From: Astrothelium macrocarpum
Lineage: Eukaryota; Ascomycota; Dothideomycetes; Trypetheliales; Trypetheliaceae
DNA length: 64,000 nt
Direction of reading: 5' to 3'
Assembly (NCBI GenBank): GCA_021030915.1
Contig: JAGEMR010000088.1
Location: forward strand, 1 to 64,000
The position numbers and the translations under genes were made by a program. The notes under the pieces were generated by a model that saw only the letters and a list, made by a program, of their open reading frames with translations, was not told where the DNA came from and searched no databases. This document shows positions 11,998 through 23,473 of this stretch, piece after piece; positions within the stretch are counted from its first letter, which is position 1; each line of letters starts with the position of its first letter.

Positions 11998-13871
11998 TTA
12001 CCATTCGTCCAGATCCACAAAAACTATTTTCTGCGTCTCTCCTCGGTCCTGTAACGGTTCGATCTCGATATCAACGATTAGCTTCCCATCCTCTTTCCAC
12101 GTCGTCGCAACATGACTCATCTGCTTCTTAAAGCGCCGTTTCATACTCTCCCATCTACTCTCATGACTTTCATCGTCTAGCAAAAATTGCTCTTCCATAT
12201 TGATGCCTGGACCTTCCATAGTTATGCTTATACCTTTGATGGATGCCGCGTGCCCCGAAGAAGAAGAGAATGGTGCTTCCAAAATGAGTTGGGCGATCGA
12301 CTTTTCTTGGAAGCGGCCTTGGGGATGCCAACCTCTGGTTTTGTAGATGGGCGTGCGGGAAAGAATGATGCTGTATACGAATTCAATGCTTGGCTTGTCA
12401 ATTGAAGTTGTAGACTTCGTGGGAGGTGCTCCACTGCTTTTCAAGGCCGAACGCTTAAAATTTTCGACTATAGGCGAAGGAGACGGTAAATAGGGGGTTC
12501 GCTGGACCGGAATATCCTCGAAACTTGGAGATTCTGGTGAACGTCTACTGGAAGGCTGGTCCGAGGAGTGGTAGGGGGATTTGTTGACCTTTTTCTGATT
12601 CGAACTGGTGTATTCACGAAAAATTCGAGCATCTCTGTCTCCGCTCTTAGCCTGGTTGGCATCCTTTACTGCACTCTTTGCAAACGAGGGACCTCTTCCT
12701 CGGGTTTCTTGGGTCGTTTTGTGCAATCTAATGGTAGCAACATCTGTGGGGCTTGCCGGAACCGGTGTTGCCGTGGCTTCTTGGACTTGTTCATCCGAAG
12801 CAAGATCCTGACGCAACGTTGTTTTTTTCTCGCGAGGAGACATTCGTTTGGGTAGCGACGTTGAAGAAGCCTTATTTGGTTTATCACCTGCGACCATTGA
12901 GGCCACAGGTGCTTGAGATGCGAAAGACTGTGTCTTGCGCCGTTTAAGATCTTGCTGCGCCGAAACAGGATCATCACGTGAGAGCTTGTGCTTTGAAGAG
13001 TGTGAACTTCCAGAAGATTTTGCGACATCTCCAGTACGTTTAGAAGGCAATGTAGCAATGTAACTTGGTCCCTACCTCGCTATCAGCATTGAATTTCTTG
13101 ACGAACATGGGTTCTCTAGTAGCGGGGGAACTCACATCTTCCTGAGGCTCTGTTGACGAAGGAACTTCGTAGATGTCTGGAAGTTCCGAATTTGGGTCTG
13201 GTGCAGAGCGGTTCGTTGATGATGCAGTTTCATGCTGGCCAGACACTTTGTGGGGTGAAGGACAAAATGCATTGGCCTTTATCAAGCTCTGGTTAGACGA
13301 ATCCATTGGTCGGCTGTTGGCTGATACGATGGTAGCCTTCTTTGGAAATGGTCTGATCTCGTCTATCTCGATGAACTGTTCAACACTTTGCATTCTATCA
13401 GGGGAATCCTCGTGCTTGATGTGATCACGATGCTTGTACTTGTCGTTGCGGTGTTGCTGCTGATTCAAGCGGAAGACTAATTGCTTCATAGTCCTATCTA
13501 TACTATACAAAGTCAATACAATTTCTGGCGGGCCAATTTCGTCCTTACAATTTGGGGTTTTCAGAGTATTTATGCTTGTTGTAATTTGGTGAAGTTTCGT
13601 CGTCCGGCCAGTAGTAACGGCCTTTGTCGCGATCTAGTAGGTAGGCTCGAGTGATTTCGTCGAGGGCAGATTGGTGTTCTGGAGATTTCCAGTCATACGC
13701 ATCGATCCCTGACAAACCACTGGTGGAACGATACTGCCTTCTGAAAAGACGAATATCATCGTAGAAATCCTTACATCGGTCTAATTTAGGATTTCCGTAG
13801 TCAAGTGCTGCCCGAAGATCTGTTATGCTGGGAATTTGTGAAGCCGTAATAGTAGTCTTGGACTTTGACAT
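11998..13871 (-). CDS. Unnamed Ser/Pro/Lys-rich protein, at least three exons
   Basis: Exon 1 starts at an ATG at 13871 (MSKSKTTITASQIPS) and ends at 13549. Intron 13494-13548 has donor GTAAGG and keeps frame into KQLVFRLNQQQHRNDKYKHR. The second exon runs to about 13066. The large 3' frame (to 11998) is rich in Ser, Pro, Lys and Arg, and ends in a more ordered acidic C-terminus (MSHVATTWKEDGKLIVDIEI, then FVDLDEW). The link between exon 2 and the 3' frame is unresolved. A donor GAG/GTAGGG with acceptor GCGCAG near 12960 keeps frame, but it removes the first ~30 codons of the 3' frame. Low complexity and basic clusters suggest a nuclear protein; I recognise no domain. A longer ATG-initiated frame from 13985 would add 38 hydrophobic residues and is less likely. 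Confidence 0.5.
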
Positions 13872-14756
13872 TGCGCATATTGTACAGTAGAAGGGAAGTA
13901 GAAGAGAAGAGAAGAATAGATCAGACACTGGAAGGTGGGGAAAAAGCAAGTATATCAGATGCTTGGGGCTGAGAAGGCTGTGCATAATGAACTTCCGTCC
14001 CTGGGTATATTCCGACTTGTAAGGTTAGGCATGGCTGAGACATGGGATGTTTGGGGCGCGACGTTAGAAGCTCCCGTTGGTCTGAACAGTCGTCTCCTTT
14101 CGATCCTTCAGTGACGAGACGCCATTAAAGTCTAAAAGCAGCCAATCGTTTCGCGCTCATCGACAAGGCAGACTGCTGCCTAATATTCTTTTTTTGCGGC
14201 AAATCATATAGTACACATTCTGCGATACAATCGTCCGAGCTCATCACCGTGCACCAAGCAATGGCCTAGCTGAGAGTTTTAGGTCAAGAGACATGATAAT
14301 TGAGGTACCCACATGGCTGCTTAAATCACCACAGCATCCAGAGCGGCTGCAGTGTCTGGCAGATGGCAACTGCAAGTCTCATTTCCTGTTACTGAGATAT
14401 TTGCTTCGTAGTTGAAGAGGGCTAATGAAAAATGTTCAGTCTCGCTTGGTCGATTGGCAATTTTACATACCCATTAGTGGTGCTTTTGCACCCAACATCT
14501 CATACCCAGCCAAGGCGGATTCTGTGAGCCATTAAGGGTTTGCCAGGCGAGGTTCCAGTCAATAAATATGAGACAAGGGTAGCTATATCCTGTACTCTTG
14601 TGCCACGCTCAGGCGTCAGGACCAGCCATGTAGACCTGTCGGCGAATGTCTGTGTGATACAAGGGTGCCCACGGTATATATTCAACGTCTGATGTGTAAA
14701 GCAGACAATATTCTTTGATCTAGATTTTTTCCCCTTCCCTCAACCCTGGCTCCAAC
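13872..14756. other. Intergenic region between divergent genes
   Basis: About 0.9 kb between the divergently transcribed genes at 13871 (-) and 14797 (+). No gene recognised. It presumably holds both promoters. The pyrimidine-rich tract at 14727-14752 just upstream of the TATA-like site is typical of fungal promoters. Confidence 0.5.
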
Positions 14757-14767
14757 TATATAAAAAT
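14757..14767 (+). promoter_or_regulatory. TATA-like element of the small membrane-protein gene
   Basis: TATATAAAAAT lies 30 to 40 bp before the chosen ATG at 14797, directly after a CT-rich tract. Position and sequence fit a TATA box; the short distance implies a very short 5' UTR. Confidence 0.35.
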
Positions 14768-14796
14768 AGACCTGTCTTTGGAATTACACATTGAAT

Positions 14797-15351
14797 ATGC
14801 ATCACAGGATCAAGATCTTGATTAAGATTCTCCTCGTAGTTCTATGTGTGTTTGGTTTGGTGTATTGGTTGAGATACAGTCGCAGCGGCCAGGATGGTAA
14901 GCATCTTCCTAGCATCATAGCCTAGGAAGACAAAAGAGGCCGCCAGTAATAATAAATGGACAGGACATCGATCACCTACACAAGCGGAAGAGTTGAGAAG
15001 TCCCCTTGGGCATACAAATACCCTTGTTCGCTTCGCTTCAGCGGCTCGTCCAGATTTCCGAAATATATTCTCTCGCGAAACATTTCTTACTTATCTGGTA
15101 TGTTATGATTTCAAGCGCACGGATCGTTTGCCTCCACTAACCTGAATTAGACAACTGTCTTCAATGATTTCCTCAATTTTCTCAGCACTCATGTCATTTT
15201 CCTCGATTTGTCCCGGGGTCATATTGATATCCGCGAATACCCTGGTGGTCATCTTCTCTTTGTTATCACGATCTTTCGTCGGCTTAATCTCGCTGTATGG
15301 ATTCCCCGTCCACCAGTCGAGAATTTAGGGGGTACGGTTGGCGATACTTGA
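14797..15351 (+). CDS. Small membrane-anchored protein, three exons
   Basis: No long open frame exists here, but three exons join perfectly: 14797-14896, 14964-15097 and 15151-15351 (100 + 134 + 201 nt, 144 aa). Intron 1 has donor GTAAGC and acceptor ACAG. Intron 2 has donor GTATGT, a branch CTAAC and acceptor TTAG. The protein starts MHHRIKILIKILLVVLCVFG, a short basic stretch followed by one hydrophobic segment, i.e. a signal anchor. A polar region follows (RPDFRNIFSRETFLTYL), and a C-terminal part contains VIFLDLSRGHIDIREYPGGH and a second hydrophobic patch (LLFVITIF). I do not recognise a family. Two consensus introns with exact frame conservation argue strongly that this is a real gene. 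Confidence 0.65.
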
Positions 15352-17132
15352 AGAGTCTGGTGTTTTATGAGTGAAGGACAGAACGACAAAAGCTGTTTGT
15401 TGGACACATAGGTACGGAGTACCATGCACGCGAGAGGCCACCGCTATGGGTGTTTAGGTCATCCAGATTCTTCGCTTTTCTAATACCTTTTTGTTTTGTT
15501 TGCACACACACATTCTCTGGTCAAAGTCATTGCCGCCGGAGTTATTCTCTACATCGTGCTTGAGGTAGTTGTTTCCCCGTTCTTCCCACGTCATGCATAC
15601 GCTCACCCTAAAACTACATTTGCGTGAATGTGATTGCCGAGTAGAAGTCGCAATAAGTCGTATCATAGTAAATGGTGTACAAGTAGGCATTGCCTGGTTC
15701 ATTCTCATGCTGGCTGGTGCGACGGTTAGGAAGCTTTGCGGTGAAGAGACACGGTTCGTTGTGTGGTCTTGCCGACCTCTACGAGAGACAAAATTCTCAG
15801 TCGAATTCGACACACGGGCCGCCACTACTACTAAATTAGCAGCCACACAACCAATTCGCTTTCATCTCATTCAAGTTTAATAATTTTTGTTTTTTACTGC
15901 TGCTACAATAATGTTTTTCATTTGATCACTAGGTTTCAAAAATTCAACAAATATATTTGTGGTAGTAAATTGAGCTTCAGTGGCTATTAATTTGGTGGTG
16001 GCCTGTGTGTCAAATTCGGGTGAGAATTTGTCTCTCGTAGAGCCGACTTGCTAAGGTACCTAGCTCTACGTAAGATAATCTGATGTTCTCTCCCCCATCC
16101 TCTCTAGACAATGCACTTTCAGTCCACACAGGGCAAATCGCAGGATTGTATGCGTTGCTAGCTTGTCGCACGCATTATGAGTAACACATCAACCCTCAAA
16201 ATGTTTCGCACGCATCTCTACGTCCGCCGGAGACAATGCGCACCGCTTCGACCTTGCTAAAGCCTCTGTAAGTTAGTCAGGGTCACCCACTGCGCCTACA
16301 AAACTGTCAGCCAGCTTTTGCTCCCCGCCTTGTCCGATGCATAGGGTTTCCTGATCGATTGACCGTGACACAGCAATGCAAATCGAGTCAGAAGAATTTG
16401 ATGACTGAAAAAGCACTCTCCTGATCCCGCACAGCACCTCTCAAAGACCAGATCGGGAACTGGCGATTACAATTTTGCAATGACTTGAGCACGAGCGATA
16501 TACTGATCATTTGGTACGAGTCGCCCAACCTAAATATGGAGGCAGCGCAATAATGCAGAACTGGGGCTCCCCGTGATATCAAGGTCTAGGTGGCAAATTC
16601 CACTCCCACAGAGGCTCAAAAACTAATGTTTTAGCACGATCTTTTTCGCAAACTTGAAAACTATTTATTTTCATAATATCAAATTACAAGAAATTTATTA
16701 GGTAGATTTATTAGGGTACAAGGTGGGTGCTACATCGGGTGGGGAGGCAAATCAGGTGGCGGGCAGATAGGGCTCGTAAGAATAGCTAAATACAATGAAG
16801 AAATACGAAAGCAAGTCGAGTATTGTGATATTGAAGTTATTGTATCTTACGATTCTTGATGGTGTTGGTGCTTAGAATGTTATCTTTAGCGAGCTGGCAC
16901 AAGGCGGGGCGTTTCTCTACTCAACTCAGCGTCTTTCGGACTGAGCGAACTAAATTTTGAAGTCCTAACATGCAGCCTCTGCGCAAGAAATATGAAGGAT
17001 TCGTATTGGAGTGGTCTATCTATTGCAAGTCTTTTTCGCTCCTAACTGTTGTGTTTTTCATGCTGTCTCATCATCTTAACCCAAGTATTCTAATTTTTCT
17101 TCCTGCCCTTAGCAAGGAATCGCTAAGAACCA
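15352..17132. other. Intergenic, no supported gene
   Basis: About 1.8 kb. The longest frames (15454-15846 minus and 15569-15880 plus) overlap each other antiparallel and show no motif. I tried simple splicing of neighbouring frames and found nothing convincing. Confidence 0.5.
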
Positions 17133-18610
17133 TTACCAGTCCTGGACATCATACCCACGCTTCTTCCATGGAACCGATTTCCATTCCGATTGAGACTTGT
17201 TAAATTCCTCCTCAGTCAACGCTGCTTGCGTGCTGCAACCACTTGGGCATTTGGCGGAGCCCTTCCATATGCAAGACGCTCCAAGAGAATCCTTTCTTAG
17301 AGAACACATGCCAGCATGCCACCACTGAGTGTCTGGAGGAGTGCCGCCGGTCGACAAACGCACGCACGGACCTCGACAATCGGATCCGCAAACAGTGCAA
17401 GGCCAGGATTCGCAGACTCTGCCATGTACTGGTAATGGGACGAATTGATCTCCAATTTTCTGATGCGTGACCACAGTCTCCGGTGCGGCCATCTGCTGCG
17501 CTACCAGTGATACAAGCTCTGGAGGTAATCGATGTCCTACTGCTCGTTTTGCTAGTGCCTGATAATGTATGACATCTAGAAAGTCAATGGATCGCTTGAA
17601 GCAAGTCTTGTGGTTCAAGAAGTCATCAACTGCCCTCGTGAGTTCGTGTGGCAATGGGATTTTGAAAGCCTCTTGTTCTTCTGGCATCCATCGTCCTTGA
17701 CTGCTGTCCCATAGTGTCTTGGAAATTGCCAGCAACGATTCATCAATATCAGTTTGAAGTACACTGATGTAGGGTTCATCCAGCGGCTCGTCAGTGGAAG
17801 AGATCTTCAGATCACCGAAAGTATTCTCTAGAACATCGAAGTCCAGCCCGGCGCCATACTCATAGAGTAAATTGAATGAGTGCGAGGCTGTTGCAGGGAG
17901 CTTCGAATAGAAGAGAATGTCGTGAAAGATCTCTCGTGCATCGTCACGATTGTCGGCAAGATAGTCGATTGATTCCGGCGGCCCTGCCCGAAGGTTTGCG
18001 ATGAAGGATCGAATGATAGTTTGAAGCATTCCTCTCGATTTCTCTACAGCACCAGGTGTTTCTTGAATGATCTTCATTACAGTATCGTGGAGTTCCTTTG
18101 TTTGTAAAGCTTAGAATAATGTGTTAGTCTTTTAAAGAGCAAGGAAAACTTCCTTTAACTTACGGCTTTGAGTTTTGGCCGGATCAAAATTGGACAAGGA
18201 GTTTATGTAGGATTCGGACTCTTTCCATATGCCAATGTCAGACCCAAATTGGGCAAGACTCTCATTGGAGATGCACTCCTGCTCCCAAAGCCCCATCAAA
18301 ATTCCACAACCAGGAACGTAGCTATCACCATCTCGCGTATAAGTCGATCGGGTATCCAATGTTCCAAGTAAATACTGAATCAATTTTCCGATGGACCGAT
18401 CTCCAATCTACTTTGGGTTAGCTAAAATTTGTCTTCGTCTTCCGTCCTTACGAGGTAAGTCACGCTCATCCACTGTTCGCCGCGACGTGTGACGCGAGCT
18501 GTCTTCGTGAACCCCAGAACCTGATCCAGAGTCAGACGCTTTGGGTAGAAGTTGTCGTAATAACAGCTGCGATTCAATGTGCTATAACGAAGCGTCGTAG
18601 CGGCTTTAGA
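17133..18610 (-). CDS. Unnamed fungal protein with Cys-rich C-terminus, three or more exons; 5' end unresolved
   Basis: Three exons join in frame: about 18610-18452, 18407-18164 and 18109-17133. Intron 18408-18451 (44 nt) has donor GTAAGG and branch GCTAACC. Intron 18110-18163 (54 nt) has donor GTAAGT and branch ACTAACA. The protein contains YDNFYPKRLTLDQVLGFT, YVPGCGILMGLWEQE and HRLPPELVSLVAQQM. Its C-terminal Cys-rich block has ESWPCTVCGSDCRGPC, GMCSLRKDSLGASC and KCPSGC, which looks like a possible zinc-binding region. I know of no function. Upstream, another frame (DALGLDLRYNPHLISVLI) meets this one with a one-base shift and TAA at about 18608, so the true start is uncertain and the copy may be damaged at its 5' end. 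Confidence 0.6.
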
Positions 18611-19022
18611 TCAGGACAGAGATGAGATGTGGATTGTATCGAAGGTCAAGTCCGAGGGCATCGAGATGGTCGAAGAAAGGTTCAACGGGGATGGCGTACG
18701 CGTGACAAGCTTGTAACTCACTCAGAGCTACGATTTGTGATTTGCCGTGTGACCTCGAGTGATCGTGTATTACAGAGAGGTGAGTTCAGGGGCATACAAC
18801 ACCATGATTCTCGGGTAAATCCGACCTAATTCTGTTCGTATCCCATTGACTATGCTTTGAGCCCTAGCAAATTGTAGAGAGAGAGAATGTTGACTTATTG
18901 ACCTCTCAAAACGTAAAGAACGAAATCGAAACAAGATAGCTGAGGACTAAGAAGGCATATTGAACATAGAAGTCCAGTAGCACGAATGTACCTCAAGACA
19001 TCTTGAACCTTTTTAGCATCGC
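18611..19022. other. Spacer with possible 5' remnant of the unnamed gene
   Basis: The minus-strand frame at about 18610-18790 reads plausibly as an N-terminal part of the preceding gene (ends DLRYNPHLISVLI), but it is one base out of frame and has no ATG. The rest is the 3' flank of the ABC-F gene. Confidence 0.35.
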
Positions 19023-21703
19023 TTATAGGATCAGCTTTGTCCCCTTCGCTTCTAAGCTCTTCTCAAACTGTCCAATCCCATTTTCCAGAGACTTCAGACT
19101 CCCGCTCTCGAGCAAGTATAATCTTCTCTGTAGCTCTTCCTCTGTTTCGCTCTCGCTGTCCTCGCTACCGTCGTTCTCGAGTCCAAGCAACTTGATATTC
19201 CCTTCAATGACAAACTTGACAAGGAAACGGTCGTGTGAAACTAACACAATCGCATCGTTAAAAGTCCTGAGGGCTTTGCAAAGAGCCACCACGGTATAGA
19301 AGTCTAGATGAATCGTGATCTCATCTAGTATCAGCAGGCGAGGATGATTCCATACGATGCATGCGAGAGCTAGTCAAACCTGGTAGTTGAGTATTAACTG
19401 CGTGATGTGTGTAGAGTAGGGTCGATATAAACGACAGGACAATGTAGCTTACAAGCTGACCTCCAGAGAGTTTTGAGATTGGGATATCGGATGCTGTTCG
19501 ACCAGCTAGATGGAATGAACCACGTAGGGCGCGCATGTCGCTTTCGTCCATCGCATGGCCTACCTTGGCTGCCAAGGTTGTCAGAGCTGTCGCGGAAGGA
19601 TCAGTGATTCTAGCGCCTTGCAGATCTTCGACAGCACGCTGGGATTAACAGACAAGTCTAAGACGCGGTTGGTGATTGATCGAACCCTTGGTAGGACCCG
19701 CTTCATCAGTGATGAGTTTAACGAGAGTGGTCTTGCCGCAGCCGTTGAGACCAACAATGCCAACACGAGATCCCATACAAACGCTTAAGCTGATATCTCT
19801 CAGGACGGGCTGCTGGTTGTTCGAGTAGGCGAATGTGACGTGGTCGAGAGATATAAGGGGACCAGGGAATCGGAGGTCGGGGGCCATAGGAAGAATTAGG
19901 CCCACGCTCTTCTCCTCCGGAGGCATGTCAATGGCTTTTCGCTTCGTACTTTGGAACCCTACGATGTCTCAGCACAAACATGTTTAGAAAAGCGTTGAAA
20001 CGAATTAGCAAACCGACGTGATCCCTCGAAAACTTGTATCTGCCTCCCTTCTCATTGGACTGCATGCCCATGCGATCATCTATCCTTTTCTGATGGGAAA
20101 CAGCCTGACGCAGCTTATTTCCATCTCCTTGTTTCTTTCCAGCCTTAATATTCGCAGCAATGGTCTTCTCCATGTGCGCGATCTGCTTGTCTTGGGCTTC
20201 CTTCAATTTTATTAGATCCTGCCTGTGTGATTTGAGATCTTCTTCGTAAGCGGTCAGGTTACTATCAAAATAATGAAGGGTTTGATCCTTGAGTAAAATG
20301 ATCTCTTCGCATACATTGTCGATGAAGTCGTGGTCGTGCGAAACAACAACCACAGTTCTGGGAGAGGTGGTGCGAAGGCCGATGATATGCTTCTGTAGCC
20401 ATAAGATACTGAGAAGATCCAAGAAGTTCGTCGGTTCATTCAGGATCATAATGTCAGAATCCTGGACGAGAACATTCGCAAGCATACAGCGCATTTGCCA
20501 TCCTCCGGAGAGTTCCTTGAGTGGAGTGTCTATCATGCTCTTGGAGAACCCCAGCGCACGGAGGATACTGAGTGCTTCTCGCTCAAGGTCAAACAAACGG
20601 CGCTAGAGTTACATGCCCTTTGTCAGTGATTAGTTTAATGTGTCATTTGTAGTGTGATTCACATGATCTAGTCCAGCCTGCAGCCCAGCCCGGAGCCCGG
20701 TGGCGAGCAAAAGTTCGGTTTCATGCTCAGCGGCTTATACAAATTCTTTCATATCAATTCTTTTCATAATTTAGGTTGACAGACTGTTGCATTTTGAAGA
20801 GAAAAGAAATTTAATGCTATTTTTATACCTTTGCATTGCAATTTCTACCTCTTTCTCTAAGACGAGAAGCTCTTTGCGGGCCCGGACACCCCTGACACCG
20901 CTTCTTAGCGAGGCAGTCTTCTGTGCCTCTGCAAGCCTTGTAAGCATCTGATTGTACCGTAGTTGACGATAAGACCTTATTTGAGACCATTCTTGGCCAT
21001 CTATGTTAGGACCTCCGCTTGAAAGGACTGTGTGACCAAGGACTCTAGCAAGCGCGGGGATGAAAAGCTTGAATAATGATGACATCCGCATTCGGGTCGC
21101 TCACCATCTAGCTCGGCTTGATTTCGTTCCTCACAGTATCATTTTCCACAGTATACTGTAGAGCAGACTTATTATAAGAGTCATCAGATACTGAGGTAGA
21201 GGAGAGTGTTGTATTCAGAGGAATGGCACTGGTGCCAGTTTGCTGTAGCAGAGCTATCTTCGCGACGGAGGACAGGCCAGGAATGATCTTTGTTCCAATG
21301 GCTTTAAGCAAAGCTGGATTTCTTCAGCAAGGCAATGTCGAAAATGAAGTATGTCTACTGTGCAACTGCGACGTACTGGACTTGCCGGTGCCGTTACGTC
21401 CAAGTAAACCACAATGAACACCATCCTTCAGTTTAAGATCGGCATCGACAAGAATCTCTAGCGAGTCGGACGATGTCTTTGCTTTACTCTGGGTTGGTTT
21501 CCTTCCCTCGGTAGGAAGAATAGAGAGATTGAGTTGTCCAATGGAAACCTTTAGAATCATAAAGAAGTCAGCCTACGTAATTGGTGCTTCTTGACTATTG
21601 TTTGACTAAAGCGTACCTGTGAGCTACGCTGATCTTCATTGATGTGGAATCGGGTTTGCTGAGAAGTGGCAATAATCGTTGCAGACTCGCAAGACTGTGA
21701 CAT
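19023..21703 (-). pseudogene. ABC-F family twin-ATPase (GCN20/ARB1-like), with several disabling changes
   Basis: ABC-F proteins are soluble twin-ATPases acting on ribosomes or translation. Eight exons can be traced: 21703-21617, 21548-21377, 21313-21105, 21027-20829, 20759-20663, 20602-20014, 19958-19453 and 19379-19023. The introns are 55-77 nt with good consensus. Domain 1 has Walker A GLLGRNGTGKSS, signature LSGGWQMR, Walker B ILNEPTNFLD and VVVSHDHDF. Domain 2 has VGIVGLNGCGKTTLVKL, signature ISKLSGGQL, Walker B LLILDEITIHLD and VLVSHDRFL. Lesions: a one-base frame change in exon 3 (exon length is 1 nt short), and in-frame stops at 20735-20737 (TAA), 19645-19647 (TAA) and 19374-19376 (TGA). 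At the last site the family expects V-R-L-A-L-A-R, so CGA-to-TGA and CGC-to-TGC changes fit C-to-T mutation. Full length would be about 738 aa. Classification is firm; inactivation is likely. Confidence 0.85.
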
Positions 21704-23473
21704 TAGACGTGCTGGAGAAAAGCTGGTAGAATATGCTCTAGGAACTTTGATCCGCGTTTCGTAAAGTTCTCTGCTGTAGCAAAACGCATCGAACGAGGAA
21801 TAGCAACGTTTTGGAACATCCCTGTAAATAAAAGGGCATCAAATCGCTCAACTAACAGCGAAATCGAAAGCAAAGTCTGTCTTGTCTCGCAATTGGCACA
21901 GATATTGACTCATATATTCGTGAACTGCAAGACGGGTGGCCATGTATGGAATGTGGTTAATGCCGAAGATTAGCGTGGCCAGCTGCATGTCTTGCTCTAT
22001 GAATCGGGATGATTCATGCAGTACATCGGCAGTATTTGATTGACGTCTTGATCGTCGCCATCTGCTCTCTTGGATTCTTGTGCTCGTCACTAGATGACCA
22101 AATACTTTGAACAAAGGTTGTGACACGCAACCAGCGAGATGAGAGCGAAGGTAAGGGAGCCAGTAGAAGTTCTCGCTTACTCACATTTCCGCCCCTCCAT
22201 TCCACCTACCTTTGGATAGCCGATCTTATCTCGATCGGGAGGTGGTCCAAGCCTGAACCCTCCTCGACCGCGTCCACTACAATTCTGTCTTTCGCGGTCT
22301 TGAATTCCTGGACTGGCGCTGAGAGAGAGAGACCAAATTTTCATGAACTTACATTATGACGTCAACTTTCTTAGTATCAATCATGCTGTATTCTGCAAAG
22401 ATGCAGCTCACGAGGACCGCAACCCTTTCAAATGGTTCGGGGCTAGCGACGAACCAAATATGACTGCAAAGATGCCCCTGACTAGTCCCCTTTGAGAGCT
22501 TCAAGCCACTTTATCATCGTGCACTGAACGCCACAATGCAAGAGAAGCTTATCAAACGCCAAGCGATTTTTTTCGTTTCGAATAAGAATAGGATAATATG
22601 ATAACAGCATAAAGCCCTTAATAGGCCTGAATGTTTGTGCAGGTAATTAGTGAAACTAGAGATGCTGAACTGCGAACAAGTACGTTACCGCTTCTACCTG
22701 CTTCTACCTGACACCCTGGAACAAAACGTGTTGATGGATCGAAAGACTTGCAAATTTACTCCGTACATTCTTTTGATCTGGACCCTGTATTGCCAAGAGC
22801 TACGAGGAGCGCATTCTATTTAATTGGCCACAGTCTGCGCCACCGAAGCTTATTCTGGTTGACTGAGGCACAGTCTGCGTGACTGACGCGTAATCTGCGT
22901 AATGGGTAATACGTTCGCATGGCTTGCTGGAATTGGAGCAATTCCTGTATTCAGGCTGACCCGCGGAAGTAACATTGCTCCGATCCTGGGACAATCCACT
23001 TCGCGCGTCTTTCCTCTTTGCCGGCATGGGTCTGACCATTGCATCTGACGACAACGTCCCCAATACCGCCATTAGAGATTTCGGATCAAATTTGGCTAGA
23101 GGTGTTTCAGACGCTCTAAGAAAAGAAGTCTTGCTTGATCGGGGTCAAAATTTCAGCACATTGATTGGCAAACGCGTCCCGAAAAAGAAATACACCCGCG
23201 CGTATACACCGCGTAGCTATCGGACGCAGTAGGACTTTACGCCTTCGCTTGTGCACCAATTATGAGGCCAGATTGCTTGTTTCATCGCTTGCCCAAAAAC
23301 TCAAAACGTTTCATGCAAACTTTGCAGCTGACAATTTCCTGTCGTCATTCTTTTCTCATCTCCTAACCCACCTTGTAAAAGGCGAACTCAATTCAGTCTC
23401 TAGGCACACTCACGACTCTGATTCATCATCTTTGCTAATCGGCGCCTTGTACCGCCGTGGAATTCGATCAGTC
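21704..23473. other. Intergenic, no supported gene
   Basis: About 1.8 kb between the divergently oriented ABC-F pseudogene and the mutase gene. The longest frames (21848-22126 and 22800-23072 minus, 23165-23575 plus) have no motif; the last overlaps the first exons of the mutase in a different frame. Likely promoter and degenerate spacer. Confidence 0.5.

Noticed and set aside
22800..23072. 90-codon minus-strand frame upstream of the mutase
   Set aside because: No motif and isolated; probably chance in a spacer.
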